A stretch of DNA of 64,000 nucleotides from Adiantum capillus-veneris (Eukaryota > Streptophyta > Polypodiopsida > Polypodiales > Pteridaceae). Within the stretch, counting starts at the first letter, position 1. Every line of letters starts with the position of its first letter. The DNA lies in NCBI GenBank assembly GCA_014529385.2, contig CM043944.1, positions 86,825,884 to 86,889,883 on the forward strand, read 5' to 3'. The notes beneath the pieces were generated by a model that was not told the DNA's origin, made no database searches, and saw only the letters and a program-made list of their open reading frames with translations. Both the position numbers and the translations under genes were made by a program. Shown here one piece after another: positions 1 to 9,808 of the stretch.

Positions 1-740
1 GAAAATGAAATCTGATAACCCAATCATTAGTTGCGATGATTACAAGTCGGAGCTTCTTCGTAGCTTGAGCGTACTTTTCAGAGCTCCCTTCTTCTCTAAA
101 GATAAGCCTCTTTCACATTAAGGTTATTGACTTTTATACCTAAGGATTTCTAAATGGTCAATGGCCGGCTCACACGGACCTTTACAAATATCTTTACAGC
201 ATTACAACTCAGAGGATTGATCCACTACTTTGTAATCAAAATTTACACAGAGTATTACTACACTAGCTCGAAAAAATAATAGAGTACAAATGTGATGTTT
301 GACTACATGTCCGACCAATTGGACGGCCGTTCAAACAAGGGAGGATGGTTCCACTTCAATTTTTCAAAGTCAAAAGAAACTTCAATTCTCTTATAATGGG
401 TGTTGAGGAGGTTCGAGGTGCAAATTTCAATTCTAATTGGCACAAGGTGATCTCACCTGAAATGGTTACATTGTACTTGTGCTATGTTTGTGGTTATATT
501 TATGTTTGTGAATTTGTTGATATCCAATCATTTGATTTGATTGTTTTTTCGGTTTGGGAAAGATGGAATCTAGGGTAAAGGTGCAAGAGTTGTAGAATGC
601 AGAAGATATTGTGCTACGTTTTTTTGTTAGAAGCCTTTTTAATGCTATTGTTTGTTTGTACTATGTGCTACTTAATTTTTGTCGCTTATAATTTTTGTTT
701 AATTTGTTATATGTTATTTTGCTACAATTTGTCATCATTT
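1..740. other. AT-rich stretch, no gene recognised
   Basis: Open frames here are short, T-rich and low in complexity, and I recognise no domain in them. The stretch ends at the left target-site duplication of the next element. Confidence 0.5.
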
Positions 741-757
741 AGGATCAATCTCTATTT
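741..757 (+). repeat. Left target-site duplication of N1
   Basis: This 17-bp sequence is repeated exactly at 1741-1757, immediately after the A-tail of N1. It fixes both ends of the insertion. Confidence 0.85.
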
Positions 758-1740
758 ATTTAAGGGAGGGAATTCACTCTGTTAGGGTTTGTTGTGGCAG
801 CTCGGGCGCTCTCGTGCATAGTTGGGGGCTCCTTAGGTGGGTCGTCCTAGGGCTCTGGCAGTCGTGACAGAGTGGAGCGGTGGACCTGCATGCTGCACGT
901 GCAAGCCAGGATTTGTGGCCGGTTGTCGATGGGCAGGGATGGCCCCGGGGTGGGTCGCTTGAATGTCCTAATCTCCTATCTTTGCTCAGTTCTCCTCTCA
1001 AGGTGGCCTTATTTTTGCACATGGGATCTGGACGACGATCTATTGCCGGCTTGAAGAGAAGCAACTCGTCCGTGGTGTGTGGTTCTATGGGGCATGACTT
1101 GCCCGATTGCTTGGTTCAGGACATGGCCAGTGTTTCTTGATGGGGGGTGCTCTTGGTTCGGAGTGGGTGTATCTCAGCAATGCAGGAGTGGCTCATTCAA
1201 TGTGGTCTGGGTGGCAGTCCGCTGGTGCTTTGGTCTTGGTGGTACTCCTCATCCCAACAACCCCCAGTTTGTGGATCGTGTGCTCCATGGTGGTTGGTTT
1301 GCTCTTGCAAGTTTTTAATGTGGTTTTCTTCTTCGTTCGTGGCTCGTCAGAGGCATGACTATGTCTGGTGACAACATATCTGTTATGGTGGCAACTTGGA
1401 GGATCTTGTGGGTGATGGGGTCTATGGGTCCCGCCCCTTTCTTGTTCGGCTTTATGGCATGCTTCTGGAGAGGGTGGCTCCCTATTCAGCTGATGTACCA
1501 TCTTTTGTCGAGGTTGGTTGCTTGTTCAATCGATGTACGGTCTATGGATATGTGTGGGTGGTGGTTTTGATTTTGTTGTTTGGGATGGGGTGGCTCCCCA
1601 GTCAGCCAAGGTATTTTTTTGAGTGATGAAGGTTATGGTAGCGGCCATGGCTCGGTTGAGCATGGTTTGTGATAATGTTTTTTTTTGTGTGATGATAATA
1701 CAATGCACGCACTTATTGCGAGTTTTGCCCCAAAAAAAAA
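758..1740 (+). mobile_element. Non-autonomous LINE-tailed retroelement (N1)
   Basis: A 983-bp insertion flanked by a perfect 17-bp target-site duplication, AGGATCAATCTCTATTT, at 741-757 and 1741-1757. It ends in an A-run. Just before the tail it has a GCTC-GGTT-GAGC hairpin (about 1649-1660) and a weak terminal hairpin (CGCA/TGCG) followed by AGTTTTGCC, the same 3' layout as the LINEs in this window. No reverse transcriptase or other domain is visible. The body is G/T-rich with only short overlapping frames. The duplication and tail show mobilisation by target-primed reverse transcription. That a LINE supplied the enzyme is inference from the shared tail. Confidence 0.8.
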
Positions 1741-1888
1741 AGGATCAATCTCTATTTGTTGGGTATATCCTTGTCCACTGTCGACTTGTGCAATTGGATT
1801 GACACAACCATTAAGTTTTTTTTCTTTTTTAGGGGGAGGGGGGGGCGAGGGGTGTTCCCATTTTCCATTTTCTATAAGTAGTAAAGCC

Positions 1889-2372
1889 ATGAAGGTGAGT
1901 TATGTCACCACCTTGAAGGAGCCCAAACATCACAAGGGGCTTAGTGAGTTCTTCTCACATCTCCTCGACCATGACAAAGCTATCATCCTTCACAAGGATA
2001 CCTTTATTTTTCCACATCAACAATTACATAAACACATATCTAGTAAGATATGTGGTACCACTCCCCACTCACACTGGCTATTGGTGGATGCCATGCAACC
2101 TTCTCATCCACATTCACAAGGGTGATAGCCCTTTTACACAAAGGGTATCTCTTTTCCAAGATGTCATCATGAGCGCGAACCACTACATCATGCTCGATAT
2201 TGCAGTGGTGGTGGTCGCAACGCGTAATGAAAATACTAGAAACACCTTTCTATCACAACTTGTAACATTTCTCTTGGTGGTCAAGGAAGACACTCCTCTC
2301 AACAACATCGAGCTCCCCCACATGCAAGTGAGAGAGTTGCTCCAAGAAGGACCCAATGCACACCTTGGCTAG
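1889..2372 (+). pseudogene. Unassigned coding-like remnant
   Basis: One frame is open from about 1889 to 2125 and an overlapping frame carries on to 2372, as if one frame were broken near 2100. The predicted peptide contains HDKAIILHKDTF and FQDVIM. Loosely similar strings occur at 7830-7930 and 8750-8780 on the far side of L1. I do not recognise the family. It could be a decayed element interior or chance. Confidence 0.3.
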
Positions 2373-2471
2373 CATGACACCCAATGCAAGCAAGCCTAAC
2401 TACATCTCGAGTATCCAACTGATCTCAAAAGCACATAAAAGCCGTCGTCCTCTATCAAGCCAAGGGGCATA

Positions 2472-2798
2472 GTGGATGTGGTCAAAGAAGCCACTAGCAA
2501 TGTAATCTTGGAGGTAGAAATTTCAAGGTTTTCTAGTTTTGTCATCAATGGCGAAGAGTTTGTGCTCATGCACAATGTCAAAAAGTCCTACTTCTTGGAG
2601 ATGGATGAATGTTTTAGTCTCTTGGCTAAGCGGGGAAAATTTTCCCCTGATGCAACACCATATCTAGTGGAGGAGCAACTCTTATCTCTAGGGGAAACAA
2701 TATTGAAAAGGGTCACAATTGTCGATGTGACCATTGCTTGTGCCGACCAAGCTGAGGTGCTAGAAGAGGAGTTCTTGGAGGTGCAAGCGGCACTGTAG
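2472..2798 (+). CDS. Hypothetical protein fragment (108 codons)
   Basis: An uninterrupted frame with fairly normal amino-acid composition and an acidic end (QAEVLEEEFLEV). It has no recognised domain. It lies between the remnant at 1889-2372 and the insertion point of LINE L1, so it may belong to the same old unit. No signal peptide or membrane segment is visible. It could be a fragment of an unclassified repeat. Confidence 0.3.
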   Translation: MDVVKEATSNVILEVEISRFSSFVINGEEFVLMHNVKKSYFLEMDECFSLLAKRGKFSPDATPYLVEEQLLSLGETILKRVTIVDVTIACADQAEVLEEEFLEVQAAL

Positions 2799-3024
2799 CG
2801 GGCTAATGACCAATTCCCTTTCATTCAAGACCACTATTGGATTTGCTCGCTAGATTATAAAAGGGGAAATTGTCAATTGTGCGTATGACAATGACAAGTG
2901 CAAGAGCTAAGGACTTGATTATGTTACAAGTTTTGAATATGTATTTAAGGTTGTATTTTTTTCTTTTATTCTTTTTAATCTTGGTTACCCAATTCCAATT
3001 GAGTAGCTTGGAGGTCGTGTTGGT

Positions 3025-3655
3025 CCACAAAGTGAGGAAAGAGCTTGACAATATAGTGATGCCTATCTATGATTCGGAGTTTGACTGGAACGCCTGGAAA
3101 TGGCCCGGAAGCAGTCTCCTAGGGAAACCCCATCCAAAAGACATTTACCATACAATGATGCAAAAGAAGAATTGGTCTAGCCCCCTCAACAAGATATGGA
3201 AAAAACAATGGTCGAAAGAAAGGTGGGAGCAAGTAATGGAGAACATCTGGAAGTCAAAGGTTCCGCAGCACATGAAGGTATTCTTATGGAAGGTAATTTG
3301 GGGTGCTCTATCGATGGGGGTGAAGATTCAGGAAAGAGGGATTGGGTCAGATCGGTGCTTGGGGTGCAGGTTGGCTAGTGAAGATCTAGCCCACCTCTTC
3401 ATGGATTGCCCAACTATCAAAGGCCTCGCAGGGAAAATATGTAAATGGGTCCAAAGAACATGGAAAATTAGTTTTTACAAGACAGATCTATTCTTTGGAG
3501 GGAAGAATTCAAGTGGTCGTGCCATCCTCATCAGCACTCAAATCGTCAGGTACTTCTTCTTGCATAATGTATGGCAGACAAGGAACCGCCGTGTGTTTGA
3601 AGAGGTCTTGACGTGGAAAGCTTCGCAGAAATTATACAAGAAAGCAAAGTGCTAA
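3025..3655 (+). pseudogene. LINE zinc-binding reverse transcriptase tail (zf-RVT), L1 copy
   Basis: The frame encodes the cysteine/histidine domain found after the reverse transcriptase of plant L1-clade LINEs. The recognisable string runs from KIWKKQW through KVFLWKVIWGAL and RGIGSDRCLGCRLASEDLAHLFMDCP, broken here for length; the key residues are C-X2-C in RCLGC, H in AHLF and C in MDCP. The upstream reverse transcriptase is missing, so this copy cannot act. The first MSIVRM residues of the open frame come from flanking DNA before 2963. The frame is cut by the C1 insertion at 3667. Homologous segments are at 8938-9285 (minus), 25250-25600 (plus) and 36560-36880 (minus). Confidence 0.8.
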
Positions 3656-3666
3656 TTTGGACGCTC

Positions 3667-3857
3667 TGTTGAGGTATAGGCGCTTGTGCCTTGCCCGGCC
3701 GCCCAGAGTCTGGGCGCCCACTGACTTGTATACCTTATACATAGCATAAGTGTATAGGGGGCTGCTCACTCTTTTGAGTCGTCCCACCCATATCTATGTG
3801 TCGTGTGTCTCCTTCTCTCTCTCACTCTCTGTCTGTGGTGCTCTCCGATCCCCTTCA
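3667..3857 (+). repeat. C1 5' LTR
   Basis: 191 bp, beginning TGTTGAGG and ending CCCCTTCA. It contains the palindromic stretch TATACCTTATACATAGC and a CT-rich segment near its end. It matches 7241-7431 apart from about 9 substitutions. Confidence 0.9.
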
Positions 3858-3859
3858 AT

Positions 3860-3871
3860 TGATATCAGAGC
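3860..3871 (+). promoter_or_regulatory. C1 primer-binding site
   Basis: TGATATCAGAGC lies two bases after the 5' LTR. It differs at one position from TGGTATCAGAGC, the site complementary to plant initiator-Met tRNA used by many copia elements. Confidence 0.8.
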
Positions 3872-5615
3872 GACATGTGTGAGAGCGTAGATGGACGGCT
3901 TCGCGATGAACTCGTCGGCTATGGAGGAGAGGTCACAGATCTGAGCAAAGAAATAGAGGAGGCTTGTGGGCAGCCATACAGAGGCTTGTAGGAGAGCTCT
4001 CAGGAGCTTCCTAGTGCTCACAAATCAGTCCGTAGTTCCTCTACAGATCAGCCCACTGTATACAGCATTTTCCCTCTACTCGGCAAGCTTTGCAACGGCT
4101 ACATCGGCGATAGATTGGAGCTTGGAGCTTCCATAGACATGGAAGCATTGTGAGATTGATGCATTCAGCTCACGCATCGAGGTGGGAAGTGAGTTTGAGC
4201 CTTTCTATGAGCTCAAAGAAGCACAAAAGAAAGTCGTTCAGTTTTTGGCAATTTGACAGCAGTCTACTGTTTTGCTCATAACTTAAGCTACAAAGCTCCG
4301 ATTCCAAAACTTTTTGGTTCAAAACGGAGCTGGCTTTAAGCTCTACGATTTTGTAGAAGGAATAGTTTTCTGATTCGGAGTGCAGGTGGGTCTGAAATTA
4401 AAAACACAAAGACTGTTTTTCAGGACAATTTTGGGCTCTGATGTTTTCTTTGCTACAGACAGCTTACCCGTGCACATTGCAGGTAGCAGGCACATATGAG
4501 GTGTTACAAGATCAAGTTTGACTCCAGGTATAGGTTGAGTCTAGTACTCCCACAGGTGTTGCCAGTTGCAGTTGAGTGGTTCTTCTGCAGTGTTGTGGCT
4601 TGTATACATGGTCTTTGAGCGGGTAATGCTCTATGTATGCTTATGTGGTGAGCAGTAGATCTTGTGAGCAAGTGCAGAGGTTGGTTGTGGATGACATGTA
4701 TGGTCATGTGTGGTACACTTTGTGAGCATTTGTTGGACACAGGTTTGCAGAGCTTATGCATGTATGTTGAGTGTAGTTTGATGCGCATTGATTGCTCATT
4801 GTATTGAGCTTGCAAGACGATGATTATTTTGTGTCGATAGCCATTGTGCGTCGTAATTCTGGTGAAATTTTCCCATGAGTTTTATGCGCATCATTTATGC
4901 GATCTAAGTAGAGATTGCGGGTTGCACTCAGTATCTACGTGCGGTGTTCTCTGCAGGTGGGAGATTTGTGCGTGTGTATGCATCGATACCGCACAGTGTG
5001 GGCTTGGTGATTAGCTCACGGTTTGACAGGCGCACAATTATCTTGGCACACTCACAAGAGTGAATATTGTGATGTATGCTTGTGTGGCTACGAGCTAGGT
5101 AGCCGGATTCGAGCACTAATGGCTTGAGGTTTTTCAGCAGGTTTTAGCTACATGTTTACAAGTTTACAGGCAGGTTTGAGAGCTTATTTGGGCGCTGAAT
5201 TTTTAGCCATTGTTTTCTCTTTGCAGGTGTCCATGTATGGCTCAGTTGTAGGCTGATCTGGGACACGTTTGTGACTTGTTTATGCAGTTGTTTAAGAGCT
5301 GAATTTTGGGGCTGATTTGCAACCATATTTTATAGCCATACAGGAGCTTGGTTTACTCTACAAGAGCCTCGTCCACTTGGTATTTGGGATTTGCATCATT
5401 GCCATTTGTGGAGCACAGTGTGGTTACACTACTGCGAGAGATTTTATGCGCGGATTCGCATGAGCATTGTAGGTGCTGGTGAGCTCTTTTTTTTTAGAGC
5501 ATTTTCTCGTTGCAAGTTGCTTCTTTTGGATTAGTTGAGTGCATTTCATTGCTACCGTACCTAGAGTAGAGTTACAGCTCTTGGTTATTTTTTACATTCA
5601 CTTATAGTAGTCAAT

Positions 5616-5927
5616 ATGCGTGAGACTTTCGAGTCTAGGACAATGACTCATGAGAGACGGCGTTCTCGTTCGTGTTGACACTTGAGATGTTGGCATTGTG
5701 GTCACACAGGGCACATTAGACGGCGATGCTTTCGTTGTATGAGACAGAACAGGAGACAGGCTAGTCTCAAGGATGCAGTAGATGCTATAGGCTCCGTTGA
5801 CTTGACAGTTGCAGGATCAGATACAGAGTCTAAGTACCCTAGTGACAGTGAGGTCACATTTGCTTCCTGTATTACTCCTAATTTTTTGACGTCTGAGGAT
5901 AATGACTTCTTTTGCAGTGGGTGCTAG
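5616..5927 (+). pseudogene. C1 gag remnant with CCHC zinc knuckle
   Basis: From the ATG at 5616 the frame encodes an arginine-rich stretch, an in-frame TGA (5676-5678), then CWHCGHTGHIRRRC, an exact C-X2-C-X4-H-X4-C nucleic-acid-binding knuckle of LTR-element gag. An acidic tail follows and the frame ends at 5927. The large N-terminal gag domain of copia elements is absent upstream. It overlaps the protease-like frame at 5912 in a different frame, at TTCTTTTGCAG, which also looks like a 3' splice site, so the two may have been joined by splicing or by a lost base. Confidence 0.65.
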
Positions 5928-7159
5928 ACAGGGACGCTACTTTTCATGTCACTCCGTATCGTGACTGGTTCAGTAGCTATTCTAGCAGAGTACATAGTAG
6001 TGTGCGATTGGCAGATGGGTCACTGTATGAGATTGTTGGTTTAGGAAATGTGAGACTGTCATTGCCGAGCGGTGCATCGTACGTGCTCAGAGATGTGCGT
6101 CATGTGCCAGATTTGACGATGAGTTTGATCTCCGTTGGTCAGCTCAGGGATAGTGGATGTCGGGTATCGCTGCTTGAGCGATCTTTTGCGTTGCATTTGG
6201 GTTTGCTAGTGATTGCGAGAGGTGCTAGAGTTGGCACATGGTACCCATTGCACGTAGTACTGGTGCGAGATGGTCGAGTCTCAATCTTGTTACAGTCATG
6301 CAGAAAGCGAGAGACCCGGACAATTTCTTTTGCTCATGGGTTGCAAGGTGCTTTGCATGGAGTGCAGAGTAGTGAGCTCGTTGTGCACACACTTGGGGCA
6401 CGACTTGAGCAGTCACACAGAGAGGTGACAGAGTCAAACATGCATGCTTTGCTAGTGACTGAGCAAAGCAGAGAGTCAGTTGTGCAAGATCCTTCTATGC
6501 AAGATAGACAGGTAGAGCGGTCTTGCTCTAGTGAGTCACGACAGGAGGACGTTGTGCAAGAGTCTATGTATAAGGAGTTAGAGCATGAGAGCTCTAGTGA
6601 GTCACAGCAGATTGAGTGGTCATGTTTGCAGTGGATGATTGCAGAGGAGGCTGAGATGTCAGCGATTATGCAGTCATTCCTTTCTATGCTCAACAATGAG
6701 CATGGGGATATAGTTGTGCAGGATATGTCTTCCAGCAGACACCTAGAGCAGTTGGTTTGCTCTGAGGCTGCACGACAGGTTGATGCGTCTTTTGCGGACA
6801 ATCAAGAGATGCATGTGGCTGACACGCCTTGTCAGTCAGAGATGTCTATTGCCAGGGATATATATGTTGATGCATGCTCCGTAGAGCTAGCAGGGCCCGC
6901 TAGCATTGCATCGGCATTCGGTGGTCTCATGTATGAGATGCTGATCTTGAGACCGAATATCGTAGCTACAATGGGAGCATTTGCAGTTGGGGTTGTCAGT
7001 CGTTTGTTGACTGATGATGGCATAGTGCACGAGGGAGATATGCAGGTATTGTGTACATACTTGCAGTACGTGTGCGGTACGTCTGGTGGTGTATGGACTT
7101 ACACGGGAGCAGGACAGCCGAATGCACACGATCACAGCCAGCCATTGGGTATCGGTTGA
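5912..7159 (+). CDS. C1 protease-like protein with unrecognised C-terminal extension
   Basis: A 415-codon open frame. Residues about 3-120 match the copia protease/pre-integrase layout: WVLDRDAT stands where W-x-LDSGA-T is usual, followed by LADGSLYEIVGLGNV and LRDVRHVPDLTMSLISVGQL. The aspartate is kept but the SG of DSG is replaced by RD, so activity is doubtful. Residues about 150-415 are Ser/Glu/Gln-rich, then have a hydrophobic run near LAGPASIASAFGG and IVATMGAFAVGVVSRLL. I recognise no integrase, reverse transcriptase or RNase H there. The ATG at 5912 may not be the true start if splicing joins it to the zinc knuckle. Long continuous openness suggests recent selection or recent copying. 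Confidence 0.6.
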   Translation: MQWVLDRDATFHVTPYRDWFSSYSSRVHSSVRLADGSLYEIVGLGNVRLSLPSGASYVLRDVRHVPDLTMSLISVGQLRDSGCRVSLLERSFALHLGLLVIARGARVGTWYPLHVVLVRDGRVSILLQSCRKRETRTISFAHGLQGALHGVQSSELVVHTLGARLEQSHREVTESNMHALLVTEQSRESVVQDPSMQDRQVERSCSSESRQEDVVQESMYKELEHESSSESQQIEWSCLQWMIAEEAEMSAIMQSFLSMLNNEHGDIVVQDMSSSRHLEQLVCSEAARQVDASFADNQEMHVADTPCQSEMSIARDIYVDACSVELAGPASIASAFGGLMYEMLILRPNIVATMGAFAVGVVSRLLTDDGIVHEGDMQVLCTYLQYVCGTSGGVWTYTGAGQPNAHDHSQPLGIG

Positions 7160-7228
7160 GAGCGCGGTTTTCTCTCGCCTTTTGTAGTCTTTAGACTAGG
7201 TTCTCTTGCTTAAAGGCACAATCGCCTT

Positions 7229-7240
7229 TAAGTGGGAGGT
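7229..7240 (+). promoter_or_regulatory. C1 polypurine tract
   Basis: TAAGTGGGAGGT lies directly upstream of the 3' LTR, in the position used to prime second-strand synthesis. Confidence 0.7.
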
Positions 7241-7431
7241 TGTTGGGGTATAGGCGCATGTGCCTTGCCCGACCGCCCAGAGTATGGGCGCCCACTGACT
7301 TGTATACCTTATACATAGCATAAGTGTATAGGGGGCTGCTCACTCTTTTGAGTCTCCCCACCCATATCTGTGTGTCGTGTGCCTCCTTCTCTCTCTCACT
7401 CTCCGTCTGTGGTGCTCTCCGATCCCCTTCA
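7241..7431 (+). repeat. C1 3' LTR
   Basis: 191 bp, the same length as the 5' LTR with about 9 substitutions. It is followed by the CGCTC duplication at 7432-7436, after which LINE L1 resumes. Confidence 0.9.
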
Positions 7432-7734
7432 CGCTCGGGCGCAAGCAACACTCGGAGGATTGGTCTAGGACTACTTGTGCCTTGTTGTCAGCAGAGGGTA
7501 TGCCTAGGATGGGGAAAAATCCTGGCTAAAAGATCTCAGAAGAACATGATAATGGATCTTTTGCATCAAGGATAAGGGGGTGAGTTGGTTGGGATTGTTG
7601 CCAATGTAATTATGGTCCTTGGATGATGTCATGGCTCAACACGAGCATGACAAGACATTGTAATTTTTTGGTTGATCAATATAATTCACTCACAATTGTG
7701 AGTTTTGGGGAAAAAAAAAAGGTTGTATTTTTTT

Positions 7735-8481
7735 AACGTTTTGGACACATTTGCACTATGCTCTTGTGGAGTCCATTGAGCCTTTGGCCTCCAATTCTCG
7801 CTAGCACACCTGTCCACGGGGGATGTTATCATAGTGCACAAGAATTTCACTCGGGATGGCCTCTTTTTTTTTTTTACGATCACAAATAGTGCCCACATGG
7901 TTTTAGTGATCAAGGAGTCCTTTTCCACACACACACACACACCTATCCATGGGCCTTTGCGAGAGTCAAGAAACCAAGATAGGCAAGCAAAAATGATCTT
8001 ACGGGGAGCTTCAAATATACAAAAAGGCTAAGGATCTTGGGTTTACACAACCACTTGACATACACACTACCTACCACAATGGCCACTCATCTTCCATAGT
8101 CATTATTAAATTCCAAAGATTTTTTAGAGCCACTAGCCGGCGGCCGAAGCCCCCTCCCCGTGTGTGTGTGTGTGTGTGTCGCAGTTGATCATTGTCACGC
8201 TGTGTGATCGGGGACTGTAGGGCACACATGCCGGATCAAGGAGCTTGCGTTATACATCACGAAGGGCCAAAATCTCTGCCCCTTACCCACTAGTATAGAT
8301 TATAAGTGGATAAAATGCATTAGAATTGTAAATTGAGTCCTTATACATGGGTAGTTTTTGTTATACATTTGAAAAAAATAGCTTTGTAATGTTTCATTGT
8401 TTGCTTTTTACTTCGTTTTTTATACGACGAGGTCCCAACAATTTTTTTCCCTCCTTTGTGTGTGTTTGTGTGTGTGTGTGT

Positions 8482-8544
<63 letters not shown>

Positions 8545-8581
8545 TCTCAACTAGGAGTCCGTGTTATTTCTATTATTACTT
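7735..8581. other. Intergenic stretch with microsatellites
   Basis: No gene is recognised. It holds a (CA) run near 7926-7943, a (GT) run at 8161-8179, a (GT) run near 8458-8480 and a long (GA) run at 8484-8541. The peptide VIIVHKNFT near 7829-7855 loosely resembles the remnant at 1889-2372. Confidence 0.5.
8484..8541 (+). repeat. (GA)n microsatellite
   Basis: About 29 GA units directly after a GT-rich run. Compound GT/GA tracts of this kind recur through the window. Confidence 0.95.
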
Positions 8582-8598
8582 CTACACCTTATATTCTT

Positions 8599-9300
8599 TT
8601 TTTTTTTTTGCAAAACTCACAATTGTGAGTGGATAGTATTAAGACCAACAAAAATATACACCAACCTCGAGCTCAGGCCGAGCCTTGAGGATCAAAGGAT
8701 TACAAGTTTTCTGCTTGACAGAGAAACTACAACTACTCCTAGGCTTTACTTATTACAAGATGTCATCATGACATGTATTGTTCTAGACCATTCCTCTGAA
8801 GCTTGTTTCCCTCCGATCATGTGGATTGTCACTCTACTCTCTTTGTATGATTTCACAAAAGATTGCCACAACCAGATCCCCCTCAAACACGCGGCGGTTC
8901 CTTGCTTGCCAAATCTGGTGAAAGAAGTAGTACCTGATTATTGAGTGCAGATAAGAAGAGCAGGACTTCCCAACCTGTTACTACCAAAGAACATATCAGT
9001 CTTGAAAAACTTAATTTGCCATGTCCTTTGAATCCACTTGCATATTTTCCCAGCCATGCCACTGATTGCCTCACATCCCATGAAGAGGTGGGCAAGGTCT
9101 TCACTAGCTATTCTGTACGCCGAGCAACGATCGGACCCGATTCCTCTTTCTTGTATCTTTACGCCCGTTGGTAGAGCACCCCACGTCACCTTCCACAGAA
9201 ATATCTTCATATATTGAGGCCACCTTGGCTCCAGAGGTTCTCCATGACTCCCTCCCACTGTTTTTCCGTCCAATGCCTCTTCCATAATTTGTTGAGGGGC
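8599..9300 (-). mobile_element. 5'-truncated LINE L2
   Basis: A 702-bp minus-strand insertion with the perfect 17-bp duplication CTACACCTTATATTCTT at 8582-8598 and 9301-9317. Read on the minus strand it contains the LINE zinc-binding domain, a GCTC-GGCCT-GAGC hairpin (about 8668-8680), the perfect palindrome ACTCACAATTGTGAGT (8615-8630), TTTTGC and an A-tail. Its 5' end lies just before the zinc-binding domain, so it carries no reverse transcriptase. Confidence 0.9.
8938..9285 (-). pseudogene. LINE zinc-binding reverse transcriptase tail, L2 copy
   Basis: The minus-strand frame contains PQYMKIFLWKVTWGALPTGV, RGIGSDRCSAYR and EDLAHLFMGCEAISGMAGKI. The knuckle is the same as in L1 but the second cysteine of RCxxC has become tyrosine (RCSAY), so metal binding is probably lost. 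Downstream it reads KWIQRTWQIKFFKTDMFFG, as in L1. It starts at the truncated 5' end of the insertion and has no promoter or start of its own. Confidence 0.8.
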
Positions 9301-9317
9301 CTACACCTTATATTCTT

Positions 9318-9567
9318 CATAATGGCCAATATTCGTACCAACCAACCATATCTCTGTACAAACCTGAGGCCCACTCATCTGAAGTGGACAAAGCCAGGGA
9401 AAATCTATTGAGGAGTATCAAGAAGACTGTATCGTAGTCAGAAGCCAACCTACTGGAGAAGGACTTTCCTGAAGAGGAATGCTCCTTCGTGCTAAAGGCT
9501 TTAGGCAAAGAGAAATCTCTTAAGTGGAAGGGATTGACCACGAAGCTATTTTAAAGAATTTTGGGAG
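9318..9567 (+). pseudogene. LINE L3, segment before the reverse transcriptase
   Basis: Translated in the plus sense with several stops, this piece reads LKALGKEKSLKWKGLTT. It corresponds to the KAPGPDG-type segment that precedes the fingers of LINE reverse transcriptase. It is homologous to 38460-38720 on the minus strand (L4). It is cut at 9568-9572 by the C2 insertion. Confidence 0.6.
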
Positions 9568-9572
9568 GATCT

Positions 9573-9794
9573 TGTTACCATATAATGTGGTAGTGCTATG
9601 AACACATTAGGACCGTCGAGGCATTTTTTCCCTCTTTAGGAGGTTTTTTCCCCCGTGCATTGTATATACGCCCATCACTATAGGGCTATCTATCTTTCCA
9701 TTGCACCCTAAGTAACACACTCTCTATTGTGTACCTTGAGTTTCCTTCGTCTTCTCCAAGCTGTGTGCGTTTCTCTGCAACCCTAATTACAACA
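9573..9794 (+). repeat. C2 5' LTR
   Basis: 222 bp beginning TGTTACCATATA and ending TTACAACA. It is about 5-6 percent different from the 3' LTR by eye, including a small length change near position 25. Confidence 0.9.
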
Positions 9795-9796
9795 AT

Positions 9797-9808
9797 TGGT
9801 ATCGGAGC
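9797..9808 (+). promoter_or_regulatory. C2 primer-binding site
   Basis: TGGTATCGGAGC, two bases after the LTR. It is one mismatch from the initiator-Met tRNA complement TGGTATCAGAGC. Confidence 0.8.

Larger units (their letters stand above)
3667..7431 (+). mobile_element. Reduced copia-like LTR retroelement C1
   Basis: A 3765-bp element with two 191-bp LTRs that begin TGTTG and end TTCA, flanked by the 5-bp duplication CGCTC (3662-3666 and 7432-7436). A primer-binding site close to initiator-Met tRNA follows the 5' LTR, and a purine tract precedes the 3' LTR. The interior keeps a zinc knuckle and a protease-like start, but no integrase, reverse transcriptase or RNase H. About 1.75 kb of leader (3872-5615) has no convincing coding frame. 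The LTRs differ at about 9 sites by eye. It is best read as a non-autonomous derivative mobilised by a full copia element. Confidence 0.85.
2963..7720 (+). mobile_element. 5'-truncated LINE L1, split by copia element C1
   Basis: The 14-bp target-site duplication GGTTGTATTTTTTT (2949-2962 and 7721-7734) defines the insertion. The LINE sequence itself is 2963-3666 plus 7437-7720, about 990 bp; C1 sits between. It holds the C-terminal zinc-binding domain that follows plant LINE reverse transcriptase, then a short 3' region with a GCTC-AACAC-GAGC hairpin (about 7631-7644), the perfect palindrome ACTCACAATTGTGAGT (7688-7703), TTTTGGGG and an A-run. Loss of the 5' part is typical of incomplete reverse transcription. 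Confidence 0.85.

Noticed and set aside
6334-6801. Minus-strand frame of 155 codons
   Set aside because: It is antisense to the C1 open frame and very Ser/Cys/Thr-rich, as expected from the reverse of its Glu/Ser/Gln-rich region.
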